DNA of 7,504 nucleotides from JAUVXY01 sp964392345. GTDB taxonomy: Bacteria > Actinomycetota > Humimicrobiia > Humimicrobiales > Humimicrobiaceae. The stretch spans positions 1-7,504 of the forward strand of contig CAYMPQ010000072.1 in NCBI GenBank assembly GCA_964392345.1. Reading direction: 5' to 3'. Positions 1 through 5,407 of the stretch are shown here, piece after piece. Each line of letters begins with the position of its first letter. Within the stretch, counting starts at the first letter, position 1. The notes beneath the pieces were generated by a model that saw nothing but the letters and a program-made list of their open reading frames with translations, was not told the origin of the DNA and searched no databases. A program made the translations under genes and the position numbers.

Positions 1-2
1 AA

Positions 3-101
3 CTCGTAGCGCAGCAAAAAAAACTTCAGGCCGAGCTGGCAGAAAAAATGGAACGTTGGGTCTATCTGCATGAGCTGGCTGAGAAAATAGAGCGACAGTA
101 A
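3..101 (+). CDS. ABC-F family ATPase, C-terminal end (partial)
   Basis: A frame open from the left edge encodes 32 residues and ends in TAA at 99-101. The peptide is a charged helix (LQAELAEKMERWVYLHELAE, then KIERQ). It resembles the start of the C-terminal coiled-coil or linker tail of ABC-F proteins of the Uup/EttA type, which act on ribosomes and do not transport. No ATPase motif lies inside the window, so the assignment rests only on this tail. Codons are G/C-richer than in the genes to the right: about half the third positions are G or C, with many CTG, GAG and CAG codons. This could reflect a different origin or an assembly junction, but 32 codons is a small sample. Any coiled-coil protein C-terminus is an alternative. 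Confidence 0.5.
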   Translation, partial: LVAQQKKLQAELAEKMERWVYLHELAEKIERQ

Positions 102-185
102 GATTCGTACCATGCACTATCTTGCCTGATTTTATTTCCAGAGCTATTGTAGGTTTGAGGCTCATACCAGGAGAGATGAACAAAG

Positions 186-383
186 AAGCGGACAGACCGG
201 CTTGGCAGACCGCATCCGGAGCAAGACCAAATAGGGAAGGCATAGGGTGGCCCGCCTTTCTTCCGGGTAAGGCCGCTTGAGACAAATAGTAATATTTGTC
301 CTGGATAGATGACCGCTGCTGCTTATGCTTACAAAGTAGGCGCAGGCAGTACAGAGCTCGGCTTATAGACTGGCTCCATTTTT
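186..383 (+). ncRNA. rnpB: RNase P RNA, type A, 3' half only (5' half not found)
   Basis: RNase P RNA is the catalytic RNA that matures tRNA 5' ends. The 3' conserved blocks are present in order. CCGGAGCAAGACCAAATAGG lies at 215-234. A P15/P16-like region follows with GGGTGGCCC, carrying the GGU that pairs with tRNA CCA, and then GGGTAAGGCCGCTTGAG. P18 is a perfect 8-bp hairpin with a GTAA tetraloop (281-300). The TAGATGA block comes next, then a P19-like helix, then ACAGAGCTCGGCTTATAG (CR-V) and the 3' strand of P1 (GACTGGCTCC, 368-377), followed by a T run. The 5' conserved block (GAGGAAAGTCCGGGCTCC-like), the partner strand of P1 (GGAGCCAGTC) and the CR-II/CR-III blocks do not appear on either strand. 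The left boundary is approximate. As given, the RNA could not form P1, P2 or P4, so it is truncated, split or misassembled. Confidence 0.8.
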
Positions 384-454
384 AACCATCTGCCCAGAGT
401 TTGAAATTTGAATATCTATTTCCCCGGCATCTCACTGTCTGATTAACAATGCTG

Positions 455-482
455 TTGTAAATTTTAAAAAAATGGCTATAAT
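455..482 (+). promoter_or_regulatory. putative sigma-70 promoter of ychF
   Basis: TTGTAA (455-460) and a perfect TATAAT (477-482) are separated by 16 bp and lie about 38 bp upstream of the ychF start. The -35 box matches consensus at four of six positions. The predicted leader is short and contains the SD. Confidence 0.45.
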
Positions 483-519
483 TTATGGTTTTTGAGATGT
501 TTTACAACAAAGGAGTTAA

Positions 520-1617
520 GTGAAATTAGGAATTGTGGGTCTGCCCAATGTGGGGAAAAGTACATTATTTAATGCTATAACGAAAGCTGGCGTCAATACT
601 GCCAATTTCCCATTCTGTACAATTAAATCAAATATTGGAGTTGTTGCAGTTCCCGATGACAGACTGGAAAAACTTTCGGAGATATATGATCCTAAAAAGG
701 TTACCCCGGCAATTATAGAGTTTGTAGATATCGCAGGGCTCATCAAGGGCGCTAGCAGGGGAGAAGGCCTGGGCAATAGATTTCTGGCGAGCATACGTGA
801 AGTTGATGCAATTGTTCATGTAGTAAGATGCTTTGAAGATAAAAATATTGTTCATGTTGAGAATGAGATCAGCCCTGTAGATGATATTGAAACGGTAAAC
901 CTGGAACTTATGCTTGCAGATCTTGAAATTCTGGAGAAGAAAATAAGATTTACAGAAAAGGCATCAAAAAGTGGGGACAATAAAGTAAAAAATGAACTTG
1001 AAATACTTGAATATGTAAAAACAAATCTTGAAAAAGGAGTTCCTGTCAGAAGAATGGAGCTTAGCCAGGATAAGCAAAAAATAGTAAAGTCAATGTTCTT
1101 CCTGACTGCAAAGCCAGTAATATATGCAGCTAATATTTCCGAAGAAGATATTGACAAGGATTTGGCAGATTTGGCACTGGTCAAAAAAGTTATAAGCTAT
1201 GCAGAAAAAGAATATTCTGAAGTTGTTGCAATCTGTGCAAAAATTGAAGAGGAAGTAGCCCGGCTTGACATTGAAGAAAAAGAAACTTTCCTGGAGGAGC
1301 TTGGAATAAAACAATCCGGACTTGAAAATCTTGTTAAAGCATCATACAGACTGCTGGGTCTTATAAGTTTTTTTACAGCTGGTCCCAAGGAAGTGCGCGC
1401 GTGGACGATAAAAAAAGGCGACAAGGCTCCAAAGGCGGCAAGTAAGATACACACTGATTTTGAAAAAGGTTTTATCTGTGCTGAAATTATTCCTTATGAC
1501 ACTCTCCTTGAAGTACGTTCATATAACAGTGCTAAAGAAAAAGGGCTCGTCAGGCTGGAAGGCAAGGATTACACAATGGATGATGGGAATGTAGTTTTAT
1601 TCAGGTTTAATGTATGA
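520..1617 (+). CDS. ychF: Redox-regulated ATPase YchF (OLA1 family)
   Basis: This is a 365-residue cytosolic P-loop ATPase of the Obg-related YchF family, associated with ribosomes and the stress response. The sequence is full length for the family. It has the P-loop GLPNVGKST (7-15), the switch II region DIAGLIKGASRGEGLGNRFL (70-89), and NISE (205-208) in place of the GTPase NKxD motif; loss of that motif explains the family's preference for ATP. A helical region covers roughly 130-200. The C-terminal TGS domain (about 280-363) ends YTMDDGNVVLFRFNV. Cys33 in PFCTI corresponds to the cysteine reported to mediate redox regulation in E. coli YchF. The start is GTG at 520, supported by AAAGGAG at 509-515 and because MKLGIVGLPN is the usual family N-terminus. 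It is probably monocistronic; the next gene has its own promoter. Confidence 0.97.
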   Translation: MKLGIVGLPNVGKSTLFNAITKAGVNTANFPFCTIKSNIGVVAVPDDRLEKLSEIYDPKKVTPAIIEFVDIAGLIKGASRGEGLGNRFLASIREVDAIVHVVRCFEDKNIVHVENEISPVDDIETVNLELMLADLEILEKKIRFTEKASKSGDNKVKNELEILEYVKTNLEKGVPVRRMELSQDKQKIVKSMFFLTAKPVIYAANISEEDIDKDLADLALVKKVISYAEKEYSEVVAICAKIEEEVARLDIEEKETFLEELGIKQSGLENLVKASYRLLGLISFFTAGPKEVRAWTIKKGDKAPKAASKIHTDFEKGFICAEIIPYDTLLEVRSYNSAKEKGLVRLEGKDYTMDDGNVVLFRFNV

Positions 1618-1633
1618 TGTGTAAAATTGTAAA

Positions 1634-1735
1634 TAATGATATTTTTACTCTGTTGTAACGGCTATTCCAGAAAAATTTGACAAACGTTAACAAAATAGAT
1701 TATAATATCATTTCTCTTTTGTTTAATGATATTTT
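1634..1735. repeat. three AATGATATT elements around the RRM-gene promoter
   Basis: TAATGATATTTT occurs identically at 1634-1645 and 1724-1735. An inverted copy of its core, AATATCATT, lies at 1704-1712. The inverted copy and the right-hand copy form a 9-bp inverted repeat (1704-1712/1725-1733) that overlaps the -10 box and spans the expected transcription start. The arrangement resembles an operator, but A/T-rich words recur easily in this DNA. Confidence 0.4.
1677..1706 (+). promoter_or_regulatory. consensus sigma-70 promoter of the RRM gene
   Basis: A perfect TTGACA (1677-1682) and a perfect TATAAT (1701-1706) are separated by 18 bp. Transcription should begin near 1713, giving a leader of about 110 nt before the ATG at 1826. 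This is the strongest promoter in the window and suggests abundant expression unless it is repressed or the mRNA is translationally blocked. Confidence 0.8.
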
Positions 1736-1762
1736 AATTAAGAGTCGCGATGTTATTCGTAC

Positions 1763-1821
1763 TTACCTCTCTGAAAAAATATTATGAAGCTTAGAGAAAT
1801 TATAATATTTTAAGGAGGTAA
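1763..1821 (+). promoter_or_regulatory. SD-sequestering leader hairpin with an alternative fold
   Basis: The outer helix pairs TTACCTCT (1763-1770) with GGAGGTAA (1814-1821), covering most of the SD AAGGAGG. It has seven Watson-Crick pairs and one G-U. An inner helix pairs AAAATATTAT (1776-1785) with ATAATATTTT (1802-1811) as ten perfect pairs, extendable by G1786-U1801 and A1787-U1800. A competing hairpin pairs TCTCT (1768-1772) with AGAGA (1793-1797), plus AA/TT across a bulge; it takes bases from both helices and would free the SD. This is the architecture of a translational switch, RNA thermometer or autoregulatory site. The pairing is read from the sequence; the function is inferred. Confidence 0.55.
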
Positions 1822-1825
1822 AAAG

Positions 1826-2101
1826 ATGCAAGGTAGTAAACTGTATGTAGGAAATTTCACCTACTCTACGACCGAAGATCAACTGCGAGAATTATTTTCA
1901 CAGCATGGCGAAGTTAAAGAGGTCAATGTGATTGGAAGTAAGGGCTTTGGGTTTGTTGAGATGTCAAGTCCAGAAGAAGCAGAAAAAGCTAAAGAAGCTT
2001 TAGATGGCGCAGATCTTGGCGGACGTACTTTAAGAGTAGACGAAGCTCGTCCTCGAAAAGAGAGATCAGATAGGCCAGACAGAGGCTATAAAAGATATTA
2101 A
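1826..2101 (+). CDS. Small RNA-binding protein with a single RRM domain
   Basis: This 91-residue cytosolic protein consists of one RNA recognition motif and a basic tail. RNP-2 is LYVGNF (6-11) and RNP-1 is KGFGFVEM (39-46), with the aromatic residues Tyr7, Phe41 and Phe43 that stack on RNA bases. The fold ends near residue 75, and the tail (75-91, RPRKERSDRPDRGYKRY) is rich in Arg and Lys. The size and layout match the bacterial and cyanobacterial Rbp family, several members of which are cold-induced RNA chaperones. The ATG at 1826 is preceded by AAGGAGG at 1812-1818. The gene has its own consensus promoter, a structured leader and a terminator, so it is a single-gene transcript. Autoregulation through the leader is plausible but not shown. 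Confidence 0.93.
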   Translation: MQGSKLYVGNFTYSTTEDQLRELFSQHGEVKEVNVIGSKGFGFVEMSSPEEAEKAKEALDGADLGGRTLRVDEARPRKERSDRPDRGYKRY

Positions 2102-2104
2102 GCT

Positions 2105-2148
2105 AATTTGATGGCAGTGTATCTATAAGATACTATGCCAATAAAATT
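2105..2148 (+). other. stem-loop just after the RRM gene
   Basis: TGGCA (2112-2116) pairs with TGCCA (2136-2140), and GTATCT (2119-2124) pairs with AGATAC (2128-2133). AATTT (2105-2109) can also pair with AAATT (2144-2148). No T run follows, so it is more likely a 3' UTR stabilising or processing structure than the terminator, which lies just downstream. Confidence 0.4.
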
Positions 2149-2164
2149 TAGTTTGTAGAATCTT

Positions 2165-2228
2165 AAATGAGTGATTTACCATAGTAAGTTTAATTTTAAA
2201 TTTATGTTGGTAGGTCACTTATTTTTTT
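2165..2228 (+). terminator. intrinsic terminator of the RRM transcript
   Basis: A 17-bp stem (2165-2181 with 2208-2224, including three G-U pairs) contains the strong segment TTTACCA/TGGTAGG. It closes a 26-nt A/T-rich loop that can fold further. The 3' arm runs into seven consecutive T residues (2222-2228). It separates the RRM gene from the DUF362 gene. Confidence 0.7.
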
Positions 2229-2344
2229 GCTGTAATAATTACAAACCAAAGATTATATTTACAATTTTATTATATAGACAGTCTTTAAAAGAGCATTGCA
2301 GATTATTTTAAAGAGGAAGACTACTTAAATAAAAAGGGCGGCAG

Positions 2345-3556
2345 ATGAAAAATAAACCTAAAGTCAGTGTTGTAAGATGTGAAAGCTATGACAAAAAAGT
2401 TTTAAGCGATGCAATCGGGCGCTGTACTGATATGATAGGCGGACTTAGTAAATTTATAAAGCCGGGTAGCAATATTGTCATAAAGCCTAATTTGCTTTCA
2501 GCTGCTTTGCCTGAAAATGCTGTTACAACTCACCCTGTGTTTGTTGAAACAGTGATTGAAAAGATTTCAGAGATTACCGGAAGCAGTGAAAATATCACAA
2601 TTGTTGATAGTCCTGGTGCAGGAATTCCTTATACAAAAAATAACCTAAAAAAAGTTTATGAAAAAACTGGACTGGCAGATATTTCAAAAAAAGCAGGATG
2701 TAAGCTTAACTATAATACAGAGTATAGTTCTTTGTCCTTTAAAGGCGGCAAGGTAATTAAGAAGTTTGAAGTGATCAACCCTGTTCTTGGCGCTGATATA
2801 ATAATTAATCTGCCAAAATTCAAAACCCATGACCTTACTGTTATTACAGGAGCTGTAAAAAACATATTTGGAGTTGTCCCCGGGTTTTTAAAACCTGGCT
2901 ACCATGCAAGATTTAACAGGGTAGAAGATTTTTCAGATATGCTTGTTGATTTAGTGATGCTGGTTAAACCGGGACTAACTATAATGGATGGCATCCTTGG
3001 GATAGAAGGCGACGGGCCCGGGATGAGTGGCACACCAAGAAAAATTGGGCTAATTCTGGCAAGTGAAAATCCTTTTTCCGTAGATACTGTAATGGCAAAA
3101 ATAATCGGTATAGGAGAAGAGCTGTGTCCGACTCTGGCAGCTGCAAAAAATAGAGGAATTAAGGGAAGCGCCATAGGAGATATTGAACTGCTGGGAGAAA
3201 AGCTGGATGAAATTGCTTTATCTAATTTTATCCTTCCTAAAAATGCAGGCAGGGAAGAACTTATTAAAAATAATTTTGCAAGAAACTACATACTTCCTTT
3301 TATTAGAAATTCTCTTAATCCTTATCCATATGTAAACAAGAACAAATGCACCCTTTGCGAAACCTGTGTAAAGGTATGTCCTCCAAAATCTGTTTTTATT
3401 AAAAATAACAGCATAAAGTTTGATTATAAAAAGTGCATCAGGTGTTTTTGCTGTAGCGAGATGTGCCCTGAAGGGGCAATAGTGCTTGAGTACTCTTTGC
3501 TTGGAAACTTTATATTAAACAAGTTATCCTGGGCCGGGAAAGGCAGCAAGAGCTGA
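2345..3556 (+). CDS. DUF362 domain protein with C-terminal 2x[4Fe-4S] ferredoxin domain
   Basis: This 403-residue protein has an N-terminal DUF362 domain (about 6-300) and a ferredoxin-like tail (about 328-382). Family-typical DUF362 segments include VIKPNLL (45-51), TTHP (61-64), NLPKFKTHDLTVITGAVKN (155-173) and DGPGMSGTPRKIGLILAS (223-240). The tail has two CxxCxxCxxxCP motifs: Cys335/338/341/345 and Cys364/367/370/374, with an extra Cys369 in the second. Two [4Fe-4S] clusters and an electron-transfer role are expected, mostly in anaerobes. The reaction of DUF362 is unknown to me, and no substrate can be inferred here. No signal peptide or membrane helix is seen, so it is probably cytoplasmic. 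The start is ATG at 2345 with a modest SD AAGGG (2334-2338). It stands alone, after a terminator and convergent with the next gene. Confidence 0.9.
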   Translation: MKNKPKVSVVRCESYDKKVLSDAIGRCTDMIGGLSKFIKPGSNIVIKPNLLSAALPENAVTTHPVFVETVIEKISEITGSSENITIVDSPGAGIPYTKNNLKKVYEKTGLADISKKAGCKLNYNTEYSSLSFKGGKVIKKFEVINPVLGADIIINLPKFKTHDLTVITGAVKNIFGVVPGFLKPGYHARFNRVEDFSDMLVDLVMLVKPGLTIMDGILGIEGDGPGMSGTPRKIGLILASENPFSVDTVMAKIIGIGEELCPTLAAAKNRGIKGSAIGDIELLGEKLDEIALSNFILPKNAGREELIKNNFARNYILPFIRNSLNPYPYVNKNKCTLCETCVKVCPPKSVFIKNNSIKFDYKKCIRCFCCSEMCPEGAIVLEYSLLGNFILNKLSWAGKGSKS

Positions 3557-3645
3557 TTAATAAAATATTCTAAAACTCTTTACATGGATTTTACGCTGGG
3601 ATTACAGGCAAGATGAGAGAAAGAATACTCTGCAGCAGGCAGGTT

Positions 3646-4692
3646 TTAACCGTTTAGTACAAAATCTAAAGTTTTATTTATAACTTTTTTATTTCTAAGA
3701 ATTTTACTGGTGTGAAAACTGTTTAACCAATATATTTCAGGTTCCCCAAGCTCTTCCCATAAGCTTGTGGTAGATTTTTTAGAAAAGTAGAAATCAAGCT
3801 TGGAATTTATCATCAAGACATTTTTTGGGTTAAGTTTATGGGCAAAGGCTATGGGATCGCAAAGAAAACACATTCTTGTGGTTACTTTTTTTAATTCCGG
3901 GCACTCTCTTATGTCAAAAGGTATTTTTTCAATATTAGTTTGCTTGAATTTATTAAGAAAATCAGGAAAATTTGAATAAAAATTTCTGCATTTTTCTTCA
4001 GTCATCTGGCCTTTGTCTGCGCAGTTTCCTTTGAGTACAAATTTTAAAGCGCTACCCCAGTGAATCTCATGCCAATTCCCGCCGCCAATAAGAAAGATGC
4101 CTTTTTTTATTCTTTTGTCATAAGCCATTGTAATTAAACAAACCATGCTTCCAAGGCTAAGGCCACAGAGTGCGATATTTTTTATTTGCAGGATGTTTGA
4201 GATGATATCGATGAACTTTTTTACATCAACTACACTCTGGTGAAAGAATTTTAAAGTTTGCGCGTCATCATAATATATTAATCTTTCCCCGCTTTTTTCT
4301 TTCTCCGGGCTCCTGTACAAGTGGAATGGGAGGTTTATAAATGCACAGCTTACGTTTTTTTCAATTGCCTTACTGATAAAATAGTAGTAGTTGTCCATCT
4401 TGTTTTTTTTAGCAGAAAATCCGTGTATGGCAATAAGAAGTGTGTCTATTGCAGTTTTGGGCCTGGCAGTATTGGCATATTCAAGTTTTTTTTCAGTAGC
4501 GGTGAATGAATTGCAGCCCTTGCTTAAAAATAGCTCACAATGAACGCTATCATTTTCTGCAACTCCTGTCCTGTATGGCGAGTTAAAAGTCAGTATATAT
4601 TTCTGCAGATGGTTTTTCCCTGAAAGATTATCCTCTTGCTTTTCTATATTATAATTTAACTCTTCAGTGCCATTATAATTATATAGTTCCAT
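3646..4692 (-). CDS. Alpha/beta hydrolase family protein
   Basis: This 348-residue protein has an alpha/beta hydrolase fold and is probably a serine esterase or related enzyme; its substrate is unknown. The core begins near residue 80 (IDTLLIAIHGFSA, with HGF at 90-92 as the oxyanion-hole region). The nucleophile elbow is GLSLG (177-181, Ser179). Likely acid and base residues are Asp300 (NSKLDFYF) and His327 (NSFHTSK). An insertion at about 205-275 probably forms the lid. LPFHLYRSP (121-129) matches the LPyHxxR element seen in some hydrolases of this type. No signal peptide or TM segment is seen. The start is uncertain: no SD precedes the ATG at 4692, and the next Met is residue 99, inside the fold. 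It runs convergent to the DUF362 gene and divergent from the antitoxin, with no partner in an operon. Confidence 0.85.
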   Translation of the reverse strand: MELYNYNGTEELNYNIEKQEDNLSGKNHLQKYILTFNSPYRTGVAENDSVHCELFLSKGCNSFTATEKKLEYANTARPKTAIDTLLIAIHGFSAKKNKMDNYYYFISKAIEKNVSCAFINLPFHLYRSPEKEKSGERLIYYDDAQTLKFFHQSVVDVKKFIDIISNILQIKNIALCGLSLGSMVCLITMAYDKRIKKGIFLIGGGNWHEIHWGSALKFVLKGNCADKGQMTEEKCRNFYSNFPDFLNKFKQTNIEKIPFDIRECPELKKVTTRMCFLCDPIAFAHKLNPKNVLMINSKLDFYFSKKSTTSLWEELGEPEIYWLNSFHTSKILRNKKVINKTLDFVLNG

Positions 4693-4853
4693 TGCAAATA
4701 TTTTTTAAAGATACTTGTAAAATTTAAAAACAAATGTAAAAAATACTGGATGCAGGTCTGCCCTGTTAAATTGATATTATATTACAAATTCTAAACTATT
4801 TCATATAATGTGTACAAGAAAAGTATACTATAATGAAAATAGTTCGTATAAAA

Positions 4854-4874
4854 ACGAGTTATCCAAAAGCTCGT
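4854..4874. repeat. small inverted repeat in the divergent intergenic region
   Basis: ACGAGTT (4854-4860) can pair with AGCTCGT (4868-4874) as six Watson-Crick pairs and one G-T around a 7-nt loop. It lies about 20 bp downstream of a TATAAT (4829-4834) that has no good -35, in the 289-bp gap between the hydrolase and antitoxin genes. A 12-bp palindrome TTATTATAATAA (4884-4895) follows. The rest of the gap (4693-4800) is A/T-rich with no gene. Confidence 0.3.
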
Positions 4875-4930
4875 GTTACGTATTTATTATAATAATGCCT
4901 TGATTTTTTTATAAATAAAAATTAAAATTA

Positions 4931-4958
4931 TGTCTAGACAAATTAAAAAATGTATAAT
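4931..4958 (+). promoter_or_regulatory. antitoxin promoter with palindromic operator candidate
   Basis: TATAAT at 4953-4958 is a perfect -10 box about 24 bp before the GTG start. The perfect 10-bp palindrome TGTCTAGACA (4931-4940) sits where the -35 box should be, and no good -35 with 16-18 bp spacing exists. Xre-type antitoxins usually repress their own operon through such inverted repeats, so this is the best operator candidate. Promoter and operator are inferred; the palindrome is directly seen. Confidence 0.5.
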
Positions 4959-4981
4959 TATTAAAAAGAGGTGATACTAAA

Positions 4982-5374
4982 GTGGCACATATGAATTTAA
5001 GCTTGGAGAAGGAAAGAGATCTAATATTAAAAAAAATAAAAATAAAAAAAATTAGAAATAATCTGGGTTTTTCACAGGCTAAACTTGCTCAAATTATAGG
5101 AATAAGTGATAAAAGTATTTACCGTTGGGAACATGAGGTCGATATAAAACCTCATTATAATTCAGCTTTAAGAATCTCAAAATTAAAGGAACTGGAAGAA
5201 AAACTTCTGGATACATTTACAAGAGAAGATGCAAAAAAATGGCTAAATACTTCAAATAGAGCACTTGGCAGCCGTACTCCTGTTAAAACAATATTTGCTG
5301 CTGAGACTCCGGAACAAGGAGCACAGATGATTATAGACCTTCTTACAAATATGGAAAGTGGTGTTTTTACTTAA
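4982..5374 (+). CDS. Xre/MbcA/ParS-family antitoxin (partner of RES toxin)
   Basis: This 130-residue DNA-binding antitoxin has an N-terminal Xre-like helix-turn-helix (about 23-56; LGFSQAKLAQIIGISDKSIY) and a C-terminal toxin-binding domain (about 71-130). The latter has the family hallmarks KKWLNTSNRALGSRTP (85-100), GAQMIIDLL (113-121) and a GVFT end. Members bind and block RES-domain toxins and repress the operon. The GTG at 4982 is chosen over the ATG at 4991 because GAGGTGAT (4968-4975), a near-perfect SD, lies 6 nt upstream. Codons for residues 14-24 contain two 8-A runs (5029-5036 and 5044-5051), each an in-frame A_AAA_AAA heptamer. A -1 slip at either would end at TAG 5053-5055. The RES toxin reading region follows 33 nt downstream. 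Confidence 0.92.
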   Translation: MAHMNLSLEKERDLILKKIKIKKIRNNLGFSQAKLAQIIGISDKSIYRWEHEVDIKPHYNSALRISKLKELEEKLLDTFTREDAKKWLNTSNRALGSRTPVKTIFAAETPEQGAQMIIDLLTNMESGVFT

Positions 5375-5407
5375 ATCATCAATTAGTAATCTTAATATAA
5401 GCCATTT

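Larger units (their letters stand above)
102..519. other. gene-poor stretch around the rnpB fragment
   Basis: Bases 102-185 follow the ABC-F stop codon and hold no motif I recognise. This is where the missing 5' half of rnpB would be expected. Bases 384-454 follow the P1 3' strand and its T run (379-383), and contain no gene, tRNA or clear hairpin. The remainder is the ychF promoter and leader. Confidence 0.5.

Noticed and set aside
31..40. CCGAGCTGGC as a possible CR-I/P2 5' strand of rnpB
   Set aside because: It could pair with the CR-V region, but it lies inside a convincing coding tail and lacks the surrounding GAGGAAAGT block, so it is probably chance.
176..280. Short ORF of 34 codons beginning MNKEADRPAW with an upstream AGGAGAG
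   Set aside because: It overlaps conserved RNase P RNA blocks that fully explain the sequence, and AGGAGAG directly abuts the ATG, too close to act as an SD.
1621..1648. GTAAAA/TTTTAC inverted repeat as a ychF terminator
   Set aside because: The stem is short and A/T-only with a long loop, and the T run is part of the stem itself, not a tail following it.
2899..3174. Antisense ORF inside the DUF362 gene
   Set aside because: The low-complexity product rich in Ser, Ile and Pro is the expected reverse reading of a strongly supported gene.
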